Origin: Prosthecobacter algae
Lineage (GTDB): Bacteria > Verrucomicrobiota > Verrucomicrobiia > Verrucomicrobiales > Verrucomicrobiaceae
NCBI RefSeq assembly: GCF_039542385.1
Contig: NZ_BAABIA010000007.1
Span: forward strand, 62,001 to 126,000
DNA length: 64,000 nt
Direction: 5' to 3'
Shown in pieces: positions 1-7,280 of this stretch. Position 1 is the stretch's first letter, and each line of letters starts with the position of its first letter. Under the pieces are notes generated by a model. The model worked only from the letters and a program-made list of their open reading frames with translations. It searched no databases and had not been told where the DNA came from. A program made the position numbers and the translations under genes.

Positions 1-46
1 CCGTCCCCCCGGAACTCACGCTGTATGGCAGCGTGGGTTTAGGGCC

Positions 47-961
47 TCAAACCAAATCTCCCGACATCAGGCGTTGGGCCTGCAACGTCCATTGCTCGCG
101 ATCAATGCGGTCCTTGAAGGCCAGCCGACGCGAAAACTCCCGCACTTGCGGAGTGTTCCAGGCAGCGATCTGCTGAAACTTATAGATGCCCAGCTCCTGC
201 AGCCGATGTTGAAGCCCGGGTGAGATGCCTTGGATCCGGGTTAAATCGTCCACATCCTCAGGTGGCTCTTTGAAGATCAACCCCAAAACGGGATCTTGTT
301 CAGGAATCACCGAAGGCAGCGAAGCAGGGTCCGTCACGGCGGAAGACTCCTCATCCAGGATGAAGCTCAGGGGTGAAAACGGCGGCTCATCAGCTTCTTG
401 GGCAGAGGTTTCATCCTCAGTCTCTACAGGCTCCTCATCCAGCAGAAATGAAAACGGCTCCACGGCCTCCTCGGTCACTTCAGGTGCGACGACCGCCTGC
501 TTTTGAAGCGCACGCAAACGCAGGCGTGAACGCAGAATCGGCGCATCCTTCAAAAAACCTTCCTCAGGCAGCAGCGACTCCGGTATGTCTGGAATGGAAG
601 GAATCGTCAAATGGGTTTCCACCGGGGCAGGCTTTGCAGCAGCCCGTTCTGGAAACACCTCACTGACACTCGGTAGCACCTCCGTCAGCAGGGCCGCCGG
701 TGCCGCCGCAGGCAGTGCCCCGGTCGCAGGGCGCACCGCCTGCTCGGCCAGCTTCCGCTTCAGCCCGGCCATTTCCTCCCGCAGTACATTACCTTCCTCG
801 ATCAGGCGCTGATTTTGCCGACGAAAACGCCCCCAGATCAGAGCCCCAAACCACAGCCCCAGCAGGAAAAAAACCAGCCCCAGCCCAGCCACAAAGACCC
901 CGCTGTGCAGCAAAAAATACAGCAGCGGTCCGGACTCCAGGGATGTAAAATCGTACTTCAT
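47..961 (-). CDS. Single-pass membrane protein with C-terminal helix-hairpin-helix domain
   Basis: The 304-residue product has one hydrophobic segment near residues 14-45, a short charged coiled-coil stretch (about 46-75), a long acidic and proline-rich linker (about 80-235), and a C-terminal domain from about residue 237 beginning DDLTRIQGISPGLQHRL. That pattern, Gly-Ile-x-Pro followed by a Leu-rich helix, is a helix-hairpin-helix fold of the kind seen at the ends of bacterial envelope proteins. It begins 9 bases after the OmpA-like gene, so the two are almost surely co-transcribed. The function is unknown. I infer an inner-membrane protein with a cytoplasmic domain partnered with the upstream OmpA-type protein; the HHH domain could bind DNA or protein. 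The gene is complete; its stop lies close to the window edge. Confidence 0.8.
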   Translation of the reverse strand: MKYDFTSLESGPLLYFLLHSGVFVAGLGLVFFLLGLWFGALIWGRFRRQNQRLIEEGNVLREEMAGLKRKLAEQAVRPATGALPAAAPAALLTEVLPSVSEVFPERAAAKPAPVETHLTIPSIPDIPESLLPEEGFLKDAPILRSRLRLRALQKQAVVAPEVTEEAVEPFSFLLDEEPVETEDETSAQEADEPPFSPLSFILDEESSAVTDPASLPSVIPEQDPVLGLIFKEPPEDVDDLTRIQGISPGLQHRLQELGIYKFQQIAAWNTPQVREFSRRLAFKDRIDREQWTLQAQRLMSGDLV

Positions 962-970
962 TTCAGGGCT

Positions 971-2221
971 TCAGCGCAACAGGATCTCCACGCTGTCAAT
1001 CTGCGCAGGAGCGCCTGCCGTGCCAGCAGGGACTGCATCAAAGGCCATCGTTTTCACATCGCTCGCAGGCAGCCCCTGCTCCACTAGAAATGAATGCACC
1101 TGATCCGCACGTGCCAGCGCCAGTCTTTTGCCCTCCACTACATTCGCTTCCGGGTCAGGATGCCCGCCGATGATCAGCCGCGCCGCCGGGCCTGCCGTCA
1201 GCAGCAGCGGAGTCAGCGCCGCCAGCCGGGCCTGCTGCTCCGCAGTCAGCATGGCACTGCCGGGGGCAAATCCCATAGGCTGGGCAGAAAGGGCCTGCTT
1301 TAGAGATTCCCCCTGCGCCTTCGGCAGCGGACTTTCCGATTCATAGCCAGGAAAATGAAACGTTGAGGGATAGTGCGTCAGCTTTAAAGTCACCCTTTTG
1401 CCTCCGGTCACGGGTCGCAGTAGGGCCAGCCACTCGCTTTCCAGCGTTCGTGTCGCAGGCGCTTCCAGCAGCGGCTCCCCCTGGTCATTGATCCAAAAAC
1501 GACGCGGAGTTGCCGTGGCAAAAAAACGCTTCACCAGCGGCAGCAGCGTCCCGGCATCGGCAAACTCAGCCGGCAGTGTGTGCGTGCTCTCCAGCAGCTC
1601 CTCCCGGCCCGCCTTTTCAAACTCAGCCGTCAGCGCCGCTTTCAACCCATTGGCAGGGAGCATGCCCTTCATCAGCAGCCCCTTTTCATCCTGCACCAGA
1701 TCGATCCAGCAGGCCACGCGCAGCTTTTCCAGGAGGGGCTCCATCAGGGAGCTTTCCGCGCTCAAAGGTCCCTTCTCACCCTCCGGCCACCGCACTTGCA
1801 CCGCCGGGCGGAGTTTGCTCGTGTCCAGGGTCAGATCCGGTCGCAGCTTGCCCAGCAGTTGCGAGACCTCACGGATGTGGACCTCCCCCGGCAGCCAGCC
1901 CTCTAGGCTTAGCTTTGCCCCATCAAGCCGGGCATTCAGGCTTGCGGGGATGCACAAATCATCGGCCACCAGGCGCACGGGGCCCGTCTGCACCACCGTC
2001 GCCCGCGCCTTTTCCAGCGAGTCCAGGTCCGGTGCATTGCCCGCCACCCGCAGGTCCAGGTAACGCAGATCCACCACCGCCGCACGGATGCCATTCTCGC
2101 GCAAGGCCGCCAGGGCCTTGGCACGCAGGCCCGGGAGCTGATGCTCCGTGAATATCCACCCATGCAGGATCATCGCCAGCGGCAGCAGCGCCAGAGTGAT
2201 GAGCAGCAGGGAGAAACGCAT
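971..2221 (-). CDS. OmpA-family envelope protein with N-terminal BON-like region
   Basis: I start the gene at the ATG at 2221 (MRFSLLLITLALL), which puts a membrane or signal segment at the N terminus; the frame stays open 12 codons further upstream. The product is about 416 residues. Residues about 30-200 hold two BON-like segments (LRENGIRAAVVDLRYLDLRV; LSLEGWLPGEVHIREVSQLL). The C-terminal about 110 residues form an OmpA/MotB peptidoglycan-binding domain: FAPGSAMLTAEQQARL, then LIIGGHPDP and RLALARADQVHSFLVEQG. The domain should anchor the protein to peptidoglycan in the periplasm. It is first of a two-gene unit with the HHH membrane protein, 9 bases downstream. It diverges from the PfkB kinase, with about 136 bases of shared upstream DNA. 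Confidence 0.8.
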   Translation of the reverse strand: MRFSLLLITLALLPLAMILHGWIFTEHQLPGLRAKALAALRENGIRAAVVDLRYLDLRVAGNAPDLDSLEKARATVVQTGPVRLVADDLCIPASLNARLDGAKLSLEGWLPGEVHIREVSQLLGKLRPDLTLDTSKLRPAVQVRWPEGEKGPLSAESSLMEPLLEKLRVACWIDLVQDEKGLLMKGMLPANGLKAALTAEFEKAGREELLESTHTLPAEFADAGTLLPLVKRFFATATPRRFWINDQGEPLLEAPATRTLESEWLALLRPVTGGKRVTLKLTHYPSTFHFPGYESESPLPKAQGESLKQALSAQPMGFAPGSAMLTAEQQARLAALTPLLLTAGPAARLIIGGHPDPEANVVEGKRLALARADQVHSFLVEQGLPASDVKTMAFDAVPAGTAGAPAQIDSVEILLR

Positions 2222-2357
2222 GGAGTCAGGCAGGCCAAGGATGAACGATATTGACACAGGGGAGGGCCAACGGATACTCCGCCGCCTTCTGCACCGGACA
2301 ACCTACGGAGGTCCGATGCAGCGCTGCAAGAACTATTCCCACACGCCCCACTATCCC

Positions 2358-3272
2358 ATGTCAGTCATCATCGCCGGAACCGTCGCCCTGGACAATGTCA
2401 AGACCCCTCAAGATGCCCAGGAGAACCTGCTCGGCGGCTCTGCCTCCTACGCAGCCTTGGCGGCCAGCATCTTCACCCCTGAAGTCCACCTCGTCGGCAT
2501 CATCGGCCACGACTTCCCTCAGGCCCACCTGGACCTCCTCAGCAGCAAAGGCATCACCCTCGACGGTCTCGAGCGTAGCACCGGTGCCTCCTTCACCTGG
2601 AGCGGCGAATACCATGACGACATGAACAGCCGCACCACCCACAATGTGGCCATCAACGTCCTGGAACATTGGACGCCCAAGCTCTCCACCGCCGGTGCCG
2701 CCGCCAAGATCGCCGTACTGGCCAACATGAGCCCGGACAACCAGATGCAGACCCTCGAGCAGTGCACCGGGGCCGATTTCATCACTGCTGACACCATGGA
2801 TCTCTGGATCAGCATCGCCAATGACCGTCTCCATGACGTGCTGAAAAAGATCGACCTCCTCGTCATCAATGACGGCGAAGCCAAAGAGTTCGCCGGCACC
2901 ACCAACCTCGTCGAAGCCGGCCGCCGCCTTCAGGCCAAAGGCCCACGCTTTGTCATCGTCAAGCGTGGCGAACATGGCAGCTTCCTGTTCGGCGAAAACA
3001 GCGCCGACTTCTTCGCCTGCTCCGCCTACCCCCTCGACTCCGTTTTCGACCCCACTGGCGCAGGCGATTCCTTCCTCGGCGGCCTCGCAGGCTGGCTCTC
3101 CGCCAACGGCAAGACCAAGCCCACCTTCGACGATCTCAAGACCGCCGTCGTTCACGGCAGCGTCACCGCCAGCTACACCTGCGAAGCCTTCAGCACTCAC
3201 AAGCTGCAGACCGTGACCAAAGCCGATGTCGCCAGCCGTCTGGCCCAGCTCAAGGGATACACCAGCTTCTAA
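2358..3272 (+). CDS. PfkB family carbohydrate/nucleoside kinase
   Basis: The 304-residue protein starts at MSVIIAGTVALDN; the frame is open further upstream but only this ATG gives the usual ribokinase-family start. The substrate-binding GGSASYAALAAS segment lies near residue 30. The C-terminal DPTGAGDSFLGG carries the anion hole and the catalytic Asp that activates the sugar hydroxyl. The family transfers the ATP gamma-phosphate to a sugar or nucleoside in the cytoplasm. Which substrate is used cannot be read from sequence, and the neighbours (an OmpA-like protein, unknown membrane proteins) give no clue. A strong intrinsic terminator follows about 30 bases after the stop, so this is probably a single-gene unit. 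Confidence 0.88.
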   Translation: MSVIIAGTVALDNVKTPQDAQENLLGGSASYAALAASIFTPEVHLVGIIGHDFPQAHLDLLSSKGITLDGLERSTGASFTWSGEYHDDMNSRTTHNVAINVLEHWTPKLSTAGAAAKIAVLANMSPDNQMQTLEQCTGADFITADTMDLWISIANDRLHDVLKKIDLLVINDGEAKEFAGTTNLVEAGRRLQAKGPRFVIVKRGEHGSFLFGENSADFFACSAYPLDSVFDPTGAGDSFLGGLAGWLSANGKTKPTFDDLKTAVVHGSVTASYTCEAFSTHKLQTVTKADVASRLAQLKGYTSF

Positions 3273-3303
3273 TTGGAAGCCGGTCAGCTTTCGCAATACT
3301 TTC

Positions 3304-3347
3304 GGTCATTGACGGCGTTTCCCGCGCCATCAATGGCCGTTTTTTTT
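3304..3347 (+). terminator. Intrinsic terminator after the PfkB kinase
   Basis: Two nearly complementary arms (3304-3317 and 3325-3338) form a stem with three single mismatches around a short loop. The stem is followed by an uninterrupted run of eight T (3340-3347). It lies 31 bases past the kinase stop codon. Confidence 0.85.
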
Positions 3348-3420
3348 CGCCTTTCCCAATCGGATACACCGTAGAAGAGGCGGCTTCGCAGGTGCTCAAT
3401 TTCCTTGCCTTTGCTTCTGA

Positions 3421-3458
3421 CATTTAAGAAGCTCAGAGCCATGGCTCTTAAATGAGCT
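3421..3458. repeat. Nested inverted repeats before the paralog pair
   Basis: CATTTAAGA (3421-3429) pairs perfectly with TCTTAAATG (3446-3454), while AGCTCA (3430-3435) can instead pair with TGAGCT (3453-3458). Both enclose the 14-base palindrome AGAGCCATGGCTCT. The two outer pairings exclude each other, so the RNA could take two forms. The element lies 21 bases before the chosen start of the next gene, a position suited to an operator or leader structure. Its role is inferred only. Confidence 0.5.
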
Positions 3459-3478
3459 CTCAAGTTGACTCCTCTGCA

Positions 3479-4315
3479 ATGAGCCATTTTCGCAAACATT
3501 GCCTATTGTTTCTGATAGCTGCCCTGGGTGGGGCTGGAGTGGCCTGGGTTGTCGGCCCTGAAGTTCATTCCCCTCATTCTCGCACTGCGGGAGGTAAGGC
3601 GACACCCGGTCTTCGGAAGGAAGATCCAAACTTCAGAGCCGAATCCCCCGCTTCCCCGTCGCCGCAACTGGCTGCGCCATGGATTAAAACGCAGTCAAAA
3701 GCTACCAGCCCCGTTTCTACTCCTGAGCCCAGCTCCATCGCCACCCCAGCCGGGCAGGAGCATGACCAAATGATGCTGGGACTTCTTCGCTCGTTAAGGA
3801 CATCCTCCGAGCCAGTTTCTCCTCAGGAAGACCCCTCCCGGCTCAGCCTGAAAACGGCGTTGGAAAAGCTCCTGAAACACCTCAGACAATCTGAGCTGGC
3901 ACGGTCCAAGATCTCCCGGCGGGACACCGAGGGCTACATCTCCACCTTTGTGAAAATCACCCCTCCGACGCCCTCTGAAATCCATACGCTGAAACAAATG
4001 CTGGCCGAGATGCAAGCGGACCTCTCCCCTGGGCAGCTGATCCAGTTTCAAAACGAAAGCTTGCTGCTCTTTCGCCAGTTTGTCTTTGCCCAGGACAAAG
4101 TGCTCGTCGTTTTCATCACTGAACACTTTGCCCGCTCACCTTCCAAAAGGGGCAATTTCCACAGCCATCTCACCAGCAAGCCCGACCTGTATCGGCATCA
4201 TCACAATGGGGAACAGATTGGCGTCCCCCCTGGCGAGTCCAACCTCGAGGGCGGAGTTTTGGCCAACCCGGTCCCTCCAGCCTTCCGGTATTATCATTTA
4301 GCCAGCAACAGATGA
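3479..4315 (+). CDS. Membrane-anchored protein of unknown function, first of a tandem paralog pair
   Basis: The product is 278 residues from the ATG at 3479; an in-frame ATG nine codons earlier (3452) is also possible. An N-terminal hydrophobic segment (LLFLIAALGGAGVAWVVG) is followed by a Pro/Ser-rich linker to about residue 100 and then a soluble domain. The soluble domain has a KHLRQSEL helix, a VKITPPTPSE strand-turn, and FVFAQDKVLVVFI near its end. The last about 55 residues are rich in His, Gly and Pro. It overlaps the next gene by four bases (ATGA), so the two are translationally coupled. The same landmarks in the same order in the next protein suggest an old tandem duplication. I do not recognise a family. 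It is probably exported or inner-membrane anchored with the domain in the periplasm. Confidence 0.7.
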   Translation: MSHFRKHCLLFLIAALGGAGVAWVVGPEVHSPHSRTAGGKATPGLRKEDPNFRAESPASPSPQLAAPWIKTQSKATSPVSTPEPSSIATPAGQEHDQMMLGLLRSLRTSSEPVSPQEDPSRLSLKTALEKLLKHLRQSELARSKISRRDTEGYISTFVKITPPTPSEIHTLKQMLAEMQADLSPGQLIQFQNESLLLFRQFVFAQDKVLVVFITEHFARSPSKRGNFHSHLTSKPDLYRHHHNGEQIGVPPGESNLEGGVLANPVPPAFRYYHLASNR

Positions 4316-5076
4316 TGCAGACCGCCGTCGCCACCTCTGACAGGCCCAGGCTTTCCTGGCTTCCTCTGCCCGCAGGATTTCTGGCGGGTTTCCTTCTTGT
4401 CTATGGCTGGCAGTTGGGCAGCGGGCACACCGGGCCGATAGAACTCCCTCCTCATCCCCCTGCCGTCCCGCCCGTCTCCAGCCTGCCCCAGGCAGGCAGC
4501 AAAAATGGAGGCGCAGACACCTCATTCTCCAAAACGTTGCCGGTGAAGGCCGCCGATGACTTGTTGTTTCAGGCTCTCCATGTCGAAAACCAGCTCAGAA
4601 AACCGATTGGCAGGCTTGAGAAACATCTCCAGGAGTGTGAGCTGAAAGCCGCCCGCTCACAGCAAGTGGGTGGACCCGATGGAGACTCCATCGTGCGCAT
4701 TGAGGTGCCCCCATTTCGCAATGCCGATGTCGAAGCATTCTGGAGTCTCGCCGAAAACGAACTGTCAAAGCTCGCCCCCGGCCTCCAGTCTTACTTTATT
4801 GCCAGGGTGCAAAATATTCAGGGACAGTTTCTCAGCCATCCTCAGGATTCGGGTGTCCTCTTTGTGAAACTGCAGGGAACCCGCGTTCCTGGCGAGCCTT
4901 CCGTGCAATATTGGTTTTTTCAAACTTCGGAACCCGGCGGCTATGTCCTCCACCCAGACGGGACGATTGGCCTGCCTGAAAACAAGCCGCTGCCCCAAGG
5001 AGCCGCCTGGCTTGATCACAATTCCATGAAGTTGCCCCGGCGCTTGAAGCATCTGGTCGGCTTCAAAGAAAGCTGA
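4312..5076 (+). CDS. Membrane-anchored protein of unknown function, second of the tandem paralog pair
   Basis: The product is 254 residues. The start overlaps the previous stop (ATGA); a second ATG directly follows the first. There is an N-terminal hydrophobic segment (PLPAGFLAGFLLVYGWQLG), a Pro-rich linker to about residue 75, then a domain with KHLQECEL, IVRIEVPPFRNAD, a helix ending APGLQSYFIARVQ, and a strand DSGVLFVKLQGT. These match in order the KHL..EL, V.I.PP, L.PG and QD..VLFV landmarks of the upstream protein. The C-terminal tail differs (SEPGGYVLHPDGTIGLP). The function is unknown. The shared architecture and coupling suggest two subunits of one complex. Confidence 0.7.
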   Translation: MMQTAVATSDRPRLSWLPLPAGFLAGFLLVYGWQLGSGHTGPIELPPHPPAVPPVSSLPQAGSKNGGADTSFSKTLPVKAADDLLFQALHVENQLRKPIGRLEKHLQECELKAARSQQVGGPDGDSIVRIEVPPFRNADVEAFWSLAENELSKLAPGLQSYFIARVQNIQGQFLSHPQDSGVLFVKLQGTRVPGEPSVQYWFFQTSEPGGYVLHPDGTIGLPENKPLPQGAAWLDHNSMKLPRRLKHLVGFKES

Positions 5077-5188
5077 TTCCAGAAGTCCGTCCCTACCGCC
5101 TGCCCTGGAAAATGAAGCCCGCCGGACTTGCGCAAGTGAGGAGAGGTGAGTAGAGCAGTTGCCGTACCTCGCACATCATACACTCACT

Positions 5189-6001
5189 ATGTGGACCACC
5201 ATCCAGACCTTCCAGGACATCAAGCTTGAGAAAACCGCCGACGGCATCGGCAAGCTCACCATCAACCGGCCCGAAGTGCGCAATGCCTTCCGCCCCCAGA
5301 CGGTGAAGGAGATGCTCGTCGCGCTGGACATCCTGCATGAGGACCGGGAGGTCGGGGTGATCATCCTCTGCGGCGAAGGGCCGCTGGCCTTCTGCTCCGG
5401 CGGTGACCAAAAGGTGCGGGGCGATGCTGGCTACATCGGTGACGATGGCGTGCCTCGCCTGAACATCCTCGACGTTCAACGCAAGATCCGCACCCTACCC
5501 AAACCCGTCGTCGCCATGGTGGCCGGTTACGCCATCGGCGGGGGCCACGTCCTGCACGTCGTCTGTGATCTCACCATCGCCGCCGACAACGCCCGTTTTG
5601 GCCAGACCGGCCCCAAAGTCGGCTCCTTCGACGGCGGCCTCGGCTCCAGCTACCTCGCCCGCATCGTCGGTCAGAAAAAGGCCCGTGAAATCTGGTACCT
5701 CTGCCGCCAATACGATGCCCAGCAGGCTCTCGAAATGGGTCTCGTCAACACCGTCGTCCCCCTCGCCCAGCTTGAAGAGGAGACCGTCAAATGGTGCCGT
5801 GAAATGCTCGGCCACAGCCCTCTCGCACTTCGTTGCCTCAAAGCCTCCCTCAATGCCGACTGCGACGGCCAGATGGGCCTGCTCGACCTAGCTGGCAATG
5901 CTACCCTTCTCTACTACATGAGCGAAGAGGCCAAGGAAGGCAAAAACGCCTTCGTCGAAAAACGCAAACCCGACTTCGACAAGTTCCCCCGCCTCCCCTG
6001 A
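5189..6001 (+). CDS. menB: 1,4-Dihydroxy-2-naphthoyl-CoA synthase
   Basis: MenB closes the second ring of menaquinone by converting o-succinylbenzoyl-CoA to 1,4-dihydroxy-2-naphthoyl-CoA in the cytoplasm. The 270-residue length fits the family. Crotonase landmarks are present: [17 protein letters not shown] near the N terminus, the MenB-typical [11 protein letters not shown] loop, [19 protein letters not shown] (oxyanion hole), and [21 protein letters not shown] with the MenB SFDGG signature. The C terminus has [11 protein letters not shown], like other MenB proteins. I chose the ATG at 5189; an upstream TTG at 5159 adds an atypical leader. No other men gene is near. Repeat elements lie just downstream and one may act as a terminator. 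Confidence 0.95.
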   Translation: MWTTIQTFQDIKLEKTADGIGKLTINRPEVRNAFRPQTVKEMLVALDILHEDREVGVIILCGEGPLAFCSGGDQKVRGDAGYIGDDGVPRLNILDVQRKIRTLPKPVVAMVAGYAIGGGHVLHVVCDLTIAADNARFGQTGPKVGSFDGGLGSSYLARIVGQKKAREIWYLCRQYDAQQALEMGLVNTVVPLAQLEEETVKWCREMLGHSPLALRCLKASLNADCDGQMGLLDLAGNATLLYYMSEEAKEGKNAFVEKRKPDFDKFPRLP

Positions 6002-6036
6002 GGCGCCCACGGCCCCAGTCAATTCCCCTTCCCGCT

Positions 6037-6074
6037 AAGCGCCCTGGACTGCGCCAGTCCTCTGGCGCTTTCGA
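6037..6074 (+). repeat. Dispersed palindromic repeat, element A (copy 1)
   Basis: Bases 6044-6074 match 31 of 31 the reverse complement of 20835-20865, and the match extends to 6037 with one mismatch. The unit contains two overlapping hairpins (GGACT/AGTCC and GCGCCAG/CTGGCGC). It lies in the noncoding space after menB. Confidence 0.85.
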
Positions 6075-6087
6075 GCTTCCTCAGCCA

Positions 6088-6116
6088 CCCCAAGGAGCGG
6101 GGCTTGCCAAGCCCCG
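6088..6116 (+). repeat. Dispersed palindromic repeat, element B (copy 1)
   Basis: All 29 bases match the reverse complement of 20660-20688. The core is a hairpin with arms CGGGGCTTG and AAGCCCCG. In this copy it is followed by TTTCTTTG, so it may also serve as a terminator for menB. Confidence 0.85.
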
Positions 6117-6231
6117 TTTCTTTGAGCTCACGTCCGCCCATGAAACCATGAGGACGGCAAAAAGACGCCTTGGCAGAAGCATGCTAAAAAACAACACTTA
6201 TTGTTAGACGCGCACTCCCGCCCCGCCTAAC

Positions 6232-7185
6232 CTACTTTAAAAAACGCCGACTGGCACGTTCCAGGGCGCGGCGTTCATCATCGGTCAGGCTTCCCATGCC
6301 GTGGTCGTTGATCTTGTCCAGGATGGGATCGATCTCGTCCTTCATCAGATCCACCAGCGGATCATTGCGTGGATTCTCCCGCCGCACGGCCTCCATGTCC
6401 ACCTCCACCACGGGCCGCCGGGGGCGCTGGGCACGGGCCATCTCCGGTCTCCGGCGCAGAACCGAACCCGCAGACACAGGCGGATTCAGCAGATGGGCAG
6501 GCACACCGCCATAACCCAGGGAACGGGCAAAGTACCAGCCCGCCAGCCCCGCCCCCACATGGGCAAAACAAACGGCTGCGCCATTCGGCATCCATTCAGG
6601 AAAGGCCCCCATCCAGCTCAGCAGCCCCAGCAAGGTGCTCCCCGCCAGCAGCAGCCGCGCAAAGCGCCAGAGGCTCAGCCTCAGCAGCGGTACCTCTTCT
6701 TCGGGCATCGCCACCGCATAGGCCAGCAAAAGCCCCATCGCAGGTACCGAAGCCCCCATCAGCACCAGGGAAGTGGACTTCAAAGCATAAGCAGAAACCG
6801 CCAACGACACCGCCGCCCCAAACAAACCCGCCAGAGCGTGAATCAAAACCAGATTCCGCCCCCCATACAGTGCCTGAACCCTCTGCCCCGCCATCCACAG
6901 CAACAGCAGGCTGCTCAAAAAAGCCCCCCAGCCGCTGTGTACAAACATAAAACTGAACGGCGTCCAAAAATGCCCGGACGTCAGTTCATCCAGACTTAGC
7001 CCGCCCAGAGGCCGGATCGGCTCCCCGGTCAGCGCATCACGCAGCCAAGCTTCCTGCAGCCCCCACTGCACAAAAAACACCGCCACATTCAGGGCAAACA
7101 CCACATGAAAAGCCGTCCACCTTCGCAGCCACTCGCCCAACGGCGGCGGCCGCGTGCGCATGTAATCGCGATCATCAAGTGACAT
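6232..7185 (-). CDS. Rhomboid-family intramembrane serine protease with a variant active-site motif
   Basis: The 317-residue protein has about six hydrophobic segments between residues 24 and 222, in rhomboid order. The TM2 histidine region reads FMFVHSGWGAFL (H83). The nucleophile motif reads MGASVPAMGL (S146) and the last TM holds FAHVGAGLAGWYF (H209). The usual GxSG is GASV here, so the second Gly is lost while the Ser/His dyad is kept. The C-terminal tail (about 265-317) is the acidic, Arg-rich extension ending in DDERRALERASRRFLK, common on bacterial rhomboids of this group. It would cleave membrane proteins within the bilayer; activity is uncertain because of the variant motif. It diverges from the altronate dehydratase across about 95 bases. 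Confidence 0.85.
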   Translation of the reverse strand: MSLDDRDYMRTRPPPLGEWLRRWTAFHVVFALNVAVFFVQWGLQEAWLRDALTGEPIRPLGGLSLDELTSGHFWTPFSFMFVHSGWGAFLSSLLLLWMAGQRVQALYGGRNLVLIHALAGLFGAAVSLAVSAYALKSTSLVLMGASVPAMGLLLAYAVAMPEEEVPLLRLSLWRFARLLLAGSTLLGLLSWMGAFPEWMPNGAAVCFAHVGAGLAGWYFARSLGYGGVPAHLLNPPVSAGSVLRRRPEMARAQRPRRPVVEVDMEAVRRENPRNDPLVDLMKDEIDPILDKINDHGMGSLTDDERRALERASRRFLK

Positions 7186-7280
7186 GGACGGAAGAAGAAA
7201 GGCAGGTTTTCAGTAATTGCCTGGATCACTTGAGATACGTGATTCAAACTTAAAACTGACAACCATCCATTTTACCTCAC

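Noticed and set aside
17-35. CACGCTG/CAGCGTG hairpin near the window start
   Set aside because: It has no T tract on either strand and lies too near the window edge to judge.
7225-7243. ATCAC/GTGAT inverted repeat between the rhomboid and altronate dehydratase genes
   Set aside because: Five-base arms are expected by chance, and there is no second copy or regulator nearby.
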